DNA of 58,114 nucleotides from Paraburkholderia solitsugae (lineage in GTDB: Bacteria; Pseudomonadota; Gammaproteobacteria; Burkholderiales; Burkholderiaceae), in contig NZ_WOEY01000181.1 of the NCBI RefSeq assembly GCF_013177695.1, positions 1-58,114 on the forward strand, read 5' to 3'. Of this stretch, positions 1 through 8,428 are shown one piece after another (position 1 is the first letter of the stretch; each line of letters opens with the position of its first letter). Under the pieces are notes generated by a model. That model saw only the letters and a list, made by a program, of their open reading frames with translations. It was not told the origin of the DNA and ran no database searches. A program made the translations under genes and the position numbers.

Positions 1-241
1 CGCTCCCGTCCGGATTTCACGCAGTGCTGGTAGTCGGTGAAGGGCTTCGCACTCACGATGCTTGCGCCCCTGATCCACTTTTCTGCCGTCCCGTCACATT
101 GCGTTTATTGATCATATAACGCATAACGCTTCTGCGCAAGCATTGTAGGCTTGCCCCCTCGAAAACCCCTAAAACCAGTCATAATCCCCCGCTACCTAGC
201 CGAATTCCCAGGGTTAACATTAGGCATTTATGTCTTTGCGT

Positions 242-269
242 AATGCATTTTATGATCATAAAATGCATT
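242..269. promoter_or_regulatory. 28-bp perfect palindrome, probable operator of the tricarboxylate operon
   Basis: The 28 bases are an exact inverted repeat centred on TGATCA (253-258), with half-site AATGCATTTTATGA. A possible -35 (TTTGCG, 235-240) and -10 (TAAAAT, 259-264), 18 bp apart, place the palindrome over the -10, which suggests repression. A looser TGATCA-centred AT-rich site lies at 105-119. The symmetry would suit a GntR- or MarR-type dimer, but no such regulator gene is visible. In the rest of 1-314 I see only a possible divergent GTG start at 56 reading off the left edge, which is too short to support. Confidence 0.6.
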
Positions 270-314
270 TTAACAAGGCGCATGACCGCATGCACGACCC
301 TCGGAGAGACCCCC

Positions 315-2915
315 ATGTCCCACAATCTTCCTAACCAGTCTGTTGATTTCGTCAGCGTCCGCGACGCCAGGGACGCGATAGACGCCACTCAATTCGCGAA
401 GATGCCGTATAGCGTTCGCGTATTCGCCGAAAACATCGTGCGCAGACAGCCCGCCCCTGATGCAGTTACCTATCTGCGAGCGCTGACCAACCGCCGGCAT
501 GACATTGACTTTCCGTATTACCCGGCACGTGTGGTCCTGCAGGATCTGCTTGGTACGCCGGCCCTGGTCGATCTGGCCGGTATGCGGGATGCGGTGGCGG
601 AAGCGGGGGGCGACCCGACCGCCATCAATCCGGTCGTGCCGACGCATCTGGTGGTGGACCACTCGCTGAACGTGGAAGTGGCAGGTACAGACCCGGAAGC
701 GATCGCAAAGAACATGGCGATCGAGAAGAGCAAGAACGCAGAGCGTTTTGAATTTCTCGCCTGGTGCAAACAGGCTTTCACGAACCTCGACGTGCTGATG
801 CCGGGCAACGGCATCTTGCACCAGGTCAACATTGAGTACCTGTCCCCTGTCATTCAGGTGAAGGACGGGGTGGCGTTCCCCGACACGCTCGTCGGAACCG
901 ACAGCCACACGACGATGATCAATGCGCTGGGCGTGCTCGGCTGGGGTGTCGGTGGAATTGAAGCCGAGTCCGTCATGCTTGGCCGTGCTGTGTGGCTGCG
1001 TCTGCCGACCATCGTCGGCGTTGAGCTGAAAGGTTTCCGGCAACCCGGCATCACCGCAACTGATCTGGTCCTCGCCATCACCGAATTCCTGCGCAAGCTG
1101 AAAGTGGTCGGCACCATCATCGAGTTTTACGGTGAAGGCGCTCGCGCGATGACGCTGAGCGACCGGGCCACCATCTCCAATATGGCGCCCGAGTTTGGTG
1201 CCACTGCTGCACTGTTCGCCATTGACCAGAAGACGCTGGATTTTCTGCGACTGACCGGTCGTACCGAATCCCAGATTTCGCTGACCGAGGACTATGCAAA
1301 AGCGCAAGGACTGTGGGCGGACGACTTCGCCGATGCCGAATATGACCGTGTGCTGTCGTTCGATCTGTCGAGCGTGGGTCGCGCGCTGGCTGGGCCGGCC
1401 AATCCCCACGACCGTGTGCCCCTCTCAAGCCTGATCTCGAAGGGTATCGCCCGTCCGTCGGAACCCGCCGCGCCTGAATCGGACACCACCAGGCCAGTCA
1501 AGCTGGCCGATGGCGCGGTAGTGATCGCGGCCATCACCAGTTGCACGAACACATCGAACCCACGCAACATGATCGCCGCTGGTCTGGTCGCCCGAAAGGC
1601 GGTTGAACTCGGTCTTCAGCGCAAGCCATGGGTAAAGACATCTCTCGCGCCTGGCTCGAAGCCGGTCGAGAGCTATCTCCGGTCTGCGAACCTGATGACG
1701 CCGCTCGAAGCGCTGGGCTTCGGCATCATCGGATTCGGCTGCACGTCATGTAATGGCATGTCGGGCCCGCTGCCAAAAGAGATCGAAGCCGACATCGTCA
1801 GTCGCGATGTACGTGCCGTGGCAGTGCTTTCTGGCAACCGGAACTTCAACGGTCGTATTCACCCGCGCGTCAAGGAGGCATTTCTTGCTTCGCCCCCGCT
1901 GGTTGTCGCGTATGCGATCGCCGGGACGATTCACATTGACATCGAAGAAGGCGTTCTCGGAACCGACAAGTCCGGCGCACCGGTGTATCTGAAGGATCTG
2001 TGGCCGTCCGATGAGGAAATCGATGCATTACTGAAGGAAAGCGTACGCGGCGACCAGTACCTCGAAATCTACACGGAGATGTTCCGCAAGAGCGAACTGG
2101 CCGAAGGGCAAAGCGCGGTGCCGGCACAGTTTCCGTGGCGCGAGGACAGCAACTACATCCGCCGTCCGCCGTACTGGCAGTCCGACCTCACGAGCGCCGC
2201 GCGCTTCGCGGACATGCGGGCGATTGGTGTATTTGGCGATAACGTCACGACTGACGATCTTTCACCTTCAGGCGCAATCCTTCCGGAAAGCGCGGCGGGT
2301 GAATACCTGATCCAGCACGGCGTGCAGCCGGCCGAATTCAACTCCTACGGCACGCGTCGCGGCGATCACCTGGTTGCAATTCGCGCCACGTTCGCGAACA
2401 ACCGGCTGCACAACGAAATGGCCGCGGGCAAAGAAGGCTCGTTCACCCGTATGGAGCCGGAAGGCACGATCATGCGCCTCTTCGATGCAGCTGAACGCTA
2501 CGTCTCGCGCGGGCAGGAACTGATCGTGGTGGCCGGCAAGAACTATGGTTCAGGCTCGTCGCGCGACTGGGCGGCAAAGGGCGTGCGTCTGATCGGTGTG
2601 CGTGCCGTGGTGTGCGAAAACTTTGAGCGTATCCATCGCTCGAACCTGGTCGGCATGGGCGTATTGCCGCTTGAATTCGCTGAAGGTTACGATCGCACGA
2701 CGCTGGCACTGGATGGCTCGGAAGTCTATGCAGTCGAAGGTGTTGGCGGGAAAGTTTCACCGGGTACGGCGTTGACTTTGCGCATCACGCGCAAAAATGG
2801 CGAGGTGATCACGGCCCCCGTCAAATGCCGGATCGACACTGAAGAGGAAGCGGAAATCTTCAACGCTGGCGGCCTGCTGCCGCGTATCTCTGGCGAAATG
2901 CTCGAGGCTGCATAA
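315..2915 (+). CDS. AcnD-type Fe-S hydratase/dehydratase (aconitase family)
   Basis: An aconitase-family 4Fe-4S enzyme of 866 aa, expected to (de)hydrate a tricarboxylic acid such as 2-methylcitrate or a relative in the cytosol. The cluster ligands are C410 (in ITSCTNTSNP) and C476/C479 (in GCTSCNGMSG). The CNGMSG form, together with the following SGNRNFNGRIHP and AYAIAGTIH blocks, matches AcnD rather than the AcnA form GCTTCIGNSG. The C-terminal swivel domain carries GKNYGSGSSRDWAAKG. The ATG at 315 was chosen because GGAGAG precedes it. The frame stays open to 243, but that ATG lies inside the operator palindrome. A lactonase gene follows after 2 bp and a prpF-type gene is third. There is no prpB, prpC or prpD nearby, so the classic propionate pathway is not complete here and the substrate remains open. 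Confidence 0.85.
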   Translation: MSHNLPNQSVDFVSVRDARDAIDATQFAKMPYSVRVFAENIVRRQPAPDAVTYLRALTNRRHDIDFPYYPARVVLQDLLGTPALVDLAGMRDAVAEAGGDPTAINPVVPTHLVVDHSLNVEVAGTDPEAIAKNMAIEKSKNAERFEFLAWCKQAFTNLDVLMPGNGILHQVNIEYLSPVIQVKDGVAFPDTLVGTDSHTTMINALGVLGWGVGGIEAESVMLGRAVWLRLPTIVGVELKGFRQPGITATDLVLAITEFLRKLKVVGTIIEFYGEGARAMTLSDRATISNMAPEFGATAALFAIDQKTLDFLRLTGRTESQISLTEDYAKAQGLWADDFADAEYDRVLSFDLSSVGRALAGPANPHDRVPLSSLISKGIARPSEPAAPESDTTRPVKLADGAVVIAAITSCTNTSNPRNMIAAGLVARKAVELGLQRKPWVKTSLAPGSKPVESYLRSANLMTPLEALGFGIIGFGCTSCNGMSGPLPKEIEADIVSRDVRAVAVLSGNRNFNGRIHPRVKEAFLASPPLVVAYAIAGTIHIDIEEGVLGTDKSGAPVYLKDLWPSDEEIDALLKESVRGDQYLEIYTEMFRKSELAEGQSAVPAQFPWREDSNYIRRPPYWQSDLTSAARFADMRAIGVFGDNVTTDDLSPSGAILPESAAGEYLIQHGVQPAEFNSYGTRRGDHLVAIRATFANNRLHNEMAAGKEGSFTRMEPEGTIMRLFDAAERYVSRGQELIVVAGKNYGSGSSRDWAAKGVRLIGVRAVVCENFERIHRSNLVGMGVLPLEFAEGYDRTTLALDGSEVYAVEGVGGKVSPGTALTLRITRKNGEVITAPVKCRIDTEEEAEIFNAGGLLPRISGEMLEAA

Positions 2916-2917
2916 AC

Positions 2918-3991
2918 ATGGCCTTCGTCTTCGCCTATGTTGGATGCCGCCCGACGCGCGAGCGCAATGCGCGTGGCAAGGGGATCGGCGTTTATGCGGT
3001 TGATCCGGTATCGGGCGCATGGGAGCGGGTCGAATCATGCGAGGCACTCGACAATCCGAGCTTCCTTGCGCTTAACGAAACGCAGGACGTGCTATATGCC
3101 GTGCATGGTGACGGTACGGAGGTCAGTAGTTTCGCGGTCGATGCATCGACTGGCCGGCTCAGCCTGCTGAACCGGCAGACCTGCCAAGGGCGTAATCCAG
3201 TGCACCTCGCACTGTCGCGCAGCGGTGATGCGCTTGTCGTCGCGAACTATGCGACGGGGTCTGCCGTCCAGTTTCCGATCGAGACAAACGGCGCGCTTGG
3301 GCCGGTCTCGTCTCTTGTCGAACTGCCGGGAACGCCGGGCCCGCATCGTATCGAGCAGGTGTCGTCACATCCGCACCATGTCGCGCGCTTCGCGACCCAG
3401 CGATACAACACAGAGTGGCACATCGTGCCAGACAAGGGGCTCGACACCGTCTTCGCCATCAGATGGAGCGGTATTGGCAACGCGCCGGTCGTCACCTCGG
3501 GTCGGAGTCGCGAAGGCGCAGGGCCGCGACATGCTGCATTACATCCGTCGCTGCCACTCGTCTACGTTGCAAACGAACTGGATTCCACGTTGACGGCCTG
3601 GGGATTCGAGCCGTTGAGTGGCGCACTGGAGCCACTGCACACGACATCCCTCCTGCCTGCCGGTCGTCATGAACTCTCACGCGCCGCGGGCATTGCGATC
3701 CACCCCGACGGCCGCGCGCTATACGTTTCGAACCGTGGTCACGACAGTATCACTACGGTCGAACTTGACGGTACGACGGGCATTCCTGTGAAAACAAGGT
3801 GGACCGACGCTCAGGGTCAGTGCCCACGGTTCCTGTGCCTGAGCCATGACGCCCGCATGCTCTACGTCGCCAATGAGCTATCCGACTCGATCGTTCAATA
3901 CCTGATTGATGCAGTCAGCGGGACTCCGTCACCGACGGGCCGTGTTGTCAAAACGGGCAGTCCTGTGTGCATCACCTTCAAAACTCAATAG
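2918..3991 (+). CDS. seven-bladed beta-propeller lactonase family protein (Pgl/YbhE-like)
   Basis: A 357-aa soluble protein of the 6-phosphogluconolactonase/YbhE propeller family. The repeated blade pattern (PLVYVANELDSTLTAWGF, ALYVSNRGHDSITTVELD, MLYVANELSDSIVQY) runs to the C-terminus and no signal peptide is visible. The start follows the aconitase stop by 2 bp, with GAGG inside the end of that gene, so the two are probably translationally coupled. Family members hydrolyse sugar or carboxylic-acid lactones. Between an AcnD-type enzyme and a PrpF-type isomerase, a tricarboxylate lactone (for example an isocitrate- or hydroxycitrate-type lactone) is a more natural substrate than 6-phosphogluconolactone. 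That substrate is inference. Confidence 0.82.
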   Translation: MAFVFAYVGCRPTRERNARGKGIGVYAVDPVSGAWERVESCEALDNPSFLALNETQDVLYAVHGDGTEVSSFAVDASTGRLSLLNRQTCQGRNPVHLALSRSGDALVVANYATGSAVQFPIETNGALGPVSSLVELPGTPGPHRIEQVSSHPHHVARFATQRYNTEWHIVPDKGLDTVFAIRWSGIGNAPVVTSGRSREGAGPRHAALHPSLPLVYVANELDSTLTAWGFEPLSGALEPLHTTSLLPAGRHELSRAAGIAIHPDGRALYVSNRGHDSITTVELDGTTGIPVKTRWTDAQGQCPRFLCLSHDARMLYVANELSDSIVQYLIDAVSGTPSPTGRVVKTGSPVCITFKTQ

Positions 3992-4000
3992 GAGCATCAC

Positions 4001-5182
4001 GTGGCCCAATACAGGATTCCTGCCGTCTATATGCGCGGCGGCACGAGTAAAGGCGTCTTCTTTCGCGCAGACAGCCTGCCTTCAGACCCGGTTCTGCGGG
4101 ACAAGATTCTGCTGCGCGTGATCGGCAGCCCGGACCCTTACCAGAAACAGATTGACGGGATGGGCGCGGCTACGTCGAGCACCAGCAAGCTGGTTACAGT
4201 CGGACCTTCATCACGCCCGGACTGCGACGTTGACTATCTGTTCGGTGCCGCATCGATTGAGAAGCCGGTTATCGACTGGTCGGGCAACTGCGGCAACCTG
4301 ACGTCCGCCGTTGGCCCGTTCGCCATTGCGCAGGGACTGGTCCATGCGCCGCGTGACGGCATCGCGACGGTGCGAATCTGGCAGGCCAACATCAACGCGA
4401 AGATCATTTCGCATGTGCCGATGAAAGATGGCCAGGTTGTTGAAGAGGGCGACTGCGAACTGGACGGCGTGACTTTTCCTGCGGCAGAAATCAGGATCGA
4501 GTTCCTTGATCCGGGTGGCTCGGAAGACGGTGAAGAAACTGCCGGAGGGATGTTTCCGACGGGAAATCCCGTCAATGCGCTGGATGTTCCTGGTTATGGC
4601 GCGTTTCAGGTCACGATGATCAACGCGGGCAATCCCGCGATTTTCATTCACGCGGAAGACCTCGGCCTGCGCGGGAACGAGATGCAGGCGGACGTCAACA
4701 GCAATGCGTCGCTACTTGAAAAGTGCGAAGCGATCCGCTCGCACGCCGCTGTACGCATGGGTCTGGCTGCTACGGCCGGAGAAGTGACAGCGCTGCGGCC
4801 CCATACACCCAAGCTCGCTTTCGTGTCGTTGCCGACTGGCTATGGAGCATCGAGTGGCAAGACCATTGACCCGTCGATGGTCGACATCAACGCGCGAATC
4901 CTGTCGATGGGGAAACTTCACCATGCGATGACGGGCACCGGCGCGGTGGCGATCGCTGTTGCCGGCGCGATTCCGGGCACAGTCGTCAACCAGCTTGTGG
5001 CAGGCAAGAAGTCCGGGCAGATCCGCTTCGGTCATCCATCCGGCGTGATGGCGGTCGGTGCAGAAGCCGAGCAGCGCGATGGTACGTGGGTTGTCACGAA
5101 AGCAATCATGAGCCGCAGCGCACGCCGTCTGATGGAAGGCCACGTATTCGTGCCGTCCTCTCTCGATCCAGCGAACCACTGA
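4001..5182 (+). CDS. PrpF-family isomerase (AcnD accessory / aconitate-type isomerase)
   Basis: A 393-aa PrpF-family protein with the diaminopimelate-epimerase-like double fold. The N-terminus IPAVYMRGGTSKGVFF, the STSK lysine (K63) and the cysteine of SGNCGNLTSAVGPFA (C97) match family active-site positions. PrpF relatives move a C=C bond in substituted aconitates: methylaconitate cis-trans isomerase, aconitate delta-isomerase, methylitaconate isomerase. In propionate pathways PrpF is required for AcnD function. It starts with GTG, preceded by GGAG at 3991-3994, nine bases after the lactonase stop. Which unsaturated acid it handles cannot be read from the sequence. Confidence 0.85.
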   Translation: MAQYRIPAVYMRGGTSKGVFFRADSLPSDPVLRDKILLRVIGSPDPYQKQIDGMGAATSSTSKLVTVGPSSRPDCDVDYLFGAASIEKPVIDWSGNCGNLTSAVGPFAIAQGLVHAPRDGIATVRIWQANINAKIISHVPMKDGQVVEEGDCELDGVTFPAAEIRIEFLDPGGSEDGEETAGGMFPTGNPVNALDVPGYGAFQVTMINAGNPAIFIHAEDLGLRGNEMQADVNSNASLLEKCEAIRSHAAVRMGLAATAGEVTALRPHTPKLAFVSLPTGYGASSGKTIDPSMVDINARILSMGKLHHAMTGTGAVAIAVAGAIPGTVVNQLVAGKKSGQIRFGHPSGVMAVGAEAEQRDGTWVVTKAIMSRSARRLMEGHVFVPSSLDPANH

Positions 5183-5295
5183 CTCTCCCTTATGCAGCGC
5201 CTCCCGTGGGCGCTGTGCCCCTCGCACTCAATGTCCACATTAACGAATCGGCGCACAAGACCGATCCATACGTAGTACGACTACGGAGACACCGC

Positions 5296-6654
5296 ATGGA
5301 ACGCACTGGTGAATTGTCAATGGAAGCTCAGAAAGCAGAACGTGTTCCATTCTGGCCGAACGGATGGTGGGCCATCGTGGACCTGCGCGTCGGCATCATT
5401 CCTTTGCCTATTTACGTACTTCTGGTCGGTCTGATTATCGCTTTCGTGGTGACGGGGAAGGTTCCCGGCGAGATCTCGATGGCAATCGCGGTACTTGTTG
5501 TATGTGGTTTCACGTGTGCGGAAATTGGCAAGCGCCTGCCGTTCTTCCGGAAGATCGGCGCGGGAGCAATCGTGGCGACATTCCTGCCTTCAGCGCTTGC
5601 GTTTCACCATCTGCTTCCGGTCAAGCTGCTGACCATGGTGACCACGTTCACCAACGTCAGCAACTTCATGTATCTGTTCATTGCATCGATCATTGTTGGC
5701 AGCATATTCAGCATGGATCGGTATGTGTTGATCCGTGGCTTTGTGAAGATCTTTGTCCCGCTGGCAACGGGGTCCACGATGGCCGGCATCGTAGGAACGG
5801 CAGTAGGTACTGCTTTGGGTCTCGGTACACAGCACACACTGCTGTACATTGTTGTTCCCATTATGGCTGGCGGTGTCGGCGAAGGTGCGATACCGCTGTC
5901 AATGGGCTACTCCGAAATCCTGAACGTCGCGCAGGGCCCGGTGTTCGCCCAGGTGTTGCCGTCAGTGATGATCGGCAGTCTTTCGGCGATCCTGTTCTCC
6001 GGTCTGCTGAGCTGGCTCGGTGAAAAAAAACCGCACCTAACTGGCAACGGCATGCTCCAGCCCGACGCGGATCGACATAGCGACGCTCCGAAAGAAGAGA
6101 TTCCCGGTGCGCCGGATGTCAACACCGTCGCGGCGGCAGCGATCACCGCGATATCGCTCTACCTGGTGGGGCTGTTGTGTCACCGCCTGCTGGGTTTACC
6201 TGCGCCTGTTGCGATGCTGTTCGTGGCGGTCTTTATCAAGATCGGGCGCTTCGTGTCTCCGAATCTGCAAGGCGGTGCCCGCATCGTCTACCAGTTCTTT
6301 TCGACAGCAGTGACCTATCCGTTGCTGTTCGCGATCGGCATTGCGATGACGCCATGGGACAAGTTGATGGCCGCGATTAACGTGCCGAACGTAATCACGA
6401 TCGTCTGTACGGTCGCAACCTTGATGGCCACCGGCTTCGTAGTAGGGAAAAAGCTCGGGATGTATCCGATCGATGCAGCGATCGTCAACGCCTGCCACAG
6501 TGGACAGGGTGGTACTGGCGACGTAGCGATCCTGACGGCGTGCAACCGGATGGCCTTGATGCCTTTTGCACAGATCGCGACGCGGATTGGAGGCGCGCTG
6601 ACAGTCACTGTAACTCTGCTTGTACTGTCAAGGCTGCACGGATCGAGTTGTTGA
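5296..6654 (+). CDS. 2-hydroxycarboxylate transporter (CitS/CimH family)
   Basis: A 452-aa inner-membrane symporter with about eleven hydrophobic helices in two halves. Both re-entrant-loop signatures of the 2-HCT family are visible: MAGGVGEGAIPLS in the first half and SGQGGTGDVAILTACNRM in the second. Characterised members carry citrate, malate or lactate with Na+ or H+. ATG 5296 is preceded by CGGAG with 7-base spacing. The open frame extends upstream over the prpF 3' end, but that extension has no membrane or family character. It is fourth in the cluster, so it probably imports the acid processed by the three preceding enzymes. Confidence 0.85.
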   Translation: MERTGELSMEAQKAERVPFWPNGWWAIVDLRVGIIPLPIYVLLVGLIIAFVVTGKVPGEISMAIAVLVVCGFTCAEIGKRLPFFRKIGAGAIVATFLPSALAFHHLLPVKLLTMVTTFTNVSNFMYLFIASIIVGSIFSMDRYVLIRGFVKIFVPLATGSTMAGIVGTAVGTALGLGTQHTLLYIVVPIMAGGVGEGAIPLSMGYSEILNVAQGPVFAQVLPSVMIGSLSAILFSGLLSWLGEKKPHLTGNGMLQPDADRHSDAPKEEIPGAPDVNTVAAAAITAISLYLVGLLCHRLLGLPAPVAMLFVAVFIKIGRFVSPNLQGGARIVYQFFSTAVTYPLLFAIGIAMTPWDKLMAAINVPNVITIVCTVATLMATGFVVGKKLGMYPIDAAIVNACHSGQGGTGDVAILTACNRMALMPFAQIATRIGGALTVTVTLLVLSRLHGSSC

Positions 6655-6691
6655 TGGAGCTTTCACCTTCAAGACACTACTTTCCTTGACC

Positions 6692-7435
6692 ATGATTCCT
6701 GTTACGCATGACGTGTTGGCCGATCTGGCGCCGAACGGTCGCCTTCGTGCCGCAATTAACTACGGCAATCCTATTCTAGCGAACAAGGACGCCGCTACCC
6801 ACGAGCCCAAGGGAATCTCCGTCGATCTAGCCCGAGCGCTCGCCAGGCAGCTAGGTGTGCCTGTTGATTTGATCCCGTACGACGCTGCAGGCAAGGTAGT
6901 AGACGCTCTCGAGCAAAACGAGTGGGATGTTGCATTCGTCGCGCGAGACCCAATACGGGGCAAGGGCATTGAGCAAACCTTCCCGTACATCATCATCGAA
7001 GGGGCTTACCTCGTGCGCGAGGGCTCGCCAATCAGGTCGAACGATGAAGTAGATCAATCCTGGAACACGGTCGTCGTCGGCCGGGGTAGCGCTTATGACC
7101 TGTTCTTGACGCGGACCATTACGAAAGCAAAACTTGTCAGGTCACCGACATCGCCTGGCGTTGTGGACATGATGCTTGCCGACGGCTATGGCGTTGCTGC
7201 CGGCGTGAAGCAGCAGCTAGTGAGCGATGCCGAAAGAGTGACCGGGCTGCGATTGCTCGAAGGCCGTTTCATGGTCATCGAGCAAGCGATGGGCACACCA
7301 AAGGGGCGTCCCGCAGGTGCAGAATTTGTAAGCGCGTTCTTGCGCACAATGATTGAAAGCGGCTTCGTGGCCAATGCCATTTGCACCCACGGCGCCAAGG
7401 GCGCGCTGGTCGCACCTTTATCCTCAAAAGGATGA
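6692..7435 (+). CDS. solute-binding-protein-like domain without signal peptide
   Basis: A protein of about 247 aa resembling the family 3 (amino-acid type) periplasmic binding fold: LRAAINYGNP near the start, then GISVDLARALARQLGVPVDLIPYD, VDALEQNEWDVAFVARDP, and VVVGRGSAYDLFLTR in the second lobe. There is no signal peptide or lipobox from ATG 6692, and the upstream extension (from 6620) is not signal-like either, so the protein may stay in the cytoplasm. The start has no clear ribosome site; a TTG two codons upstream is an alternative. It begins 37 bp after the transporter gene and is probably the last gene of the operon. A sensing or substrate-buffering role is a guess. Confidence 0.65.
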   Translation: MIPVTHDVLADLAPNGRLRAAINYGNPILANKDAATHEPKGISVDLARALARQLGVPVDLIPYDAAGKVVDALEQNEWDVAFVARDPIRGKGIEQTFPYIIIEGAYLVREGSPIRSNDEVDQSWNTVVVGRGSAYDLFLTRTITKAKLVRSPTSPGVVDMMLADGYGVAAGVKQQLVSDAERVTGLRLLEGRFMVIEQAMGTPKGRPAGAEFVSAFLRTMIESGFVANAICTHGAKGALVAPLSSKG

Positions 7436-7615
7436 CCGCGCGGTGTGCGATCTTCCTTCTGGAAAGGGGCGTGGGCTCGGAAAGCATCCGAGTAGATGCT
7501 GGACCGCAACGCATGAATGGCCGCCTTAGGGAAAGGCGTAGGACCGTTGTGGGTCCGGCTTCGATCCCTGGCAACGTTTGCAATCCACACTCACTGCAGG
7601 TACCGACGATTCGAC

Positions 7616-7804
7616 TCATCCGCTCAGTTCGGAGGTAAGGCGGGCGAGACGGGCAATGCGGTAGCGGTACATCGTTGCTTGCGGAGAATTTTTCAGTTGT
7701 TCGACGCGATCGCGCCAATATGTCGGCGGAAAAGGTTTTTGCGGCGCGCATGCGATGACGCGTTCGAGATGAACGAGTTCGCTTTCGAAAATGTGGTGAT
7801 GCAT
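7616..7804 (-). CDS. small hypothetical protein (62 aa)
   Basis: A 62-aa basic, soluble reading frame with no family I recognise. GGGGGA sits 8 bases before its ATG, and the composition (YWRDRVEQLKNS...RIARLARL) looks protein-like rather than random. It is the only credible ORF in 7436-8428 and lies downstream, on the same strand, of the sigma-54-type promoter at 8291-8307, with a leader of roughly 480 nt. It may be the target of that promoter, or a remnant beside a lost gene. Confidence 0.4.
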   Translation of the reverse strand: MHHHIFESELVHLERVIACAPQKPFPPTYWRDRVEQLKNSPQATMYRYRIARLARLTSELSG

Positions 7805-8290
7805 TGTTCGAATCCCCCGGGGATGGCCAGCGTGGTCCGCTCGCGACGTCGCTCACAATCTGAATGCCTTGCGAGGATCGGTGGGTTTGCCGCGATTGGC
7901 GCAGGCTGGTTAAAAAGGACAAGCCGCCGCTGCCTGTTCCCGGGAGGGAGAGCAACGACGGCCGAGCCCCGCAGCGGCCCGCCCGGTGCATAGCCAGACG
8001 GATCCGCCATTCCGGCGTCACGCGTTGCAACGATCTTCTCTGCGGAAGCATTCAGTCGCCACGTGTCGACACACGATAGTCACAACTACAACAACAGCAC
8101 AGCCCTCTCAATCTATCGCCAGCGACTCAGTATCGTTGGCGTCGATCAGCGCGTCGTGCACCTGGCAGCGCGCGATCTTTTTTTGGTCTCCCGGCTTCCC
8201 AGCTTGTCGGACAGATTCGTCGTATGTTCTGGGCACGGCTACCGCCCGTGAGAGTTATTTTTCAGGCGGTGGCGAATATCCAATTTATAA

Positions 8291-8307
8291 ATGCAATAAA
8301 CGTGCCG
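8291..8307 (-). promoter_or_regulatory. sigma-54 (-24/-12) promoter, leftward
   Basis: On the minus strand the sequence reads CGGCACGTTTATTGCAT. It has GG and GC dinucleotides 10 bases apart and matches TGGCACG-N4-TTGCA except at the first base. Transcription would start near 8280 and run away from the activator gene. The paired palindromes at 8359-8408 sit 50-115 bp upstream, a normal enhancer distance. Confidence 0.6.
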
Positions 8308-8332
8308 CGCTGTCAAACCGCATAGGGGTGGG

Positions 8333-8360
8333 AATATCGGAACATTCCAGTCGCGATATT
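8333..8360. promoter_or_regulatory. inverted repeat between promoter and enhancer sites
   Basis: AATATCG (8333-8339) and CGATATT (8354-8360) form a perfect 7-bp inverted repeat. The inner palindrome GGAACATTCC (8339-8348) lies inside it. The position between the -24/-12 promoter and the enhancer pair could suit an IHF-like bend or a further protein site. No consensus was checked. Confidence 0.35.
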
Positions 8361-8376
8361 GGACAGTCTCGTCCAC
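8359..8376. promoter_or_regulatory. enhancer-like palindrome 1 (TTGGAC-N6-GTCCAC)
   Basis: TTGGACAGTCTCGTCCAC is a dyad with 5-bp perfect arms. It is repeated in mirror orientation 32 bp away, centre to centre (about three helical turns). It lies just past the 3' end of the sigma-54 activator gene and upstream of a -24/-12 promoter, so it is a probable binding site for that activator. Confidence 0.55.
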
Positions 8377-8390
8377 TTGATTTCCGGGAA

Positions 8391-8408
8391 GTGGACGATT
8401 TCGTCCAA
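8391..8408. promoter_or_regulatory. enhancer-like palindrome 2 (GTGGAC-N6-GTCCAA)
   Basis: GTGGACGATTTCGTCCAA is the mirror partner of the site at 8359-8376. Together the two sites also make one 20-bp-arm imperfect inverted repeat with a 10-bp spacer (8359-8378 and 8389-8408). The pairing and phasing are typical of upstream activating sequences. Confidence 0.55.
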
Positions 8409-8428
8409 TAGGTTATTCCCTGCGCAAT

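Noticed and set aside
1..56. Possible divergent gene starting with GTG at 56 on the minus strand
   Set aside because: Only 18 codons are in the window, the ribosome site is weak and no motif is visible.
270..1409. Long antisense open frame inside the AcnD gene
   Set aside because: It is the GC-rich shadow of a well-supported gene and has no family features.
7806..7828. GTTCGAATCC sequence resembling a tRNA T-arm
   Set aside because: No D-arm, anticodon stem or matching acceptor stem occurs in the preceding 60 bases.
7275..8051. 258-aa minus-strand open frame downstream of the sigma-54 promoter
   Set aside because: It overlaps the 3' end of the binding-protein-like gene, and its Arg/Ser-rich composition is typical of a shadow frame. 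A shorter frame at 7693-8010 was equally unconvincing.
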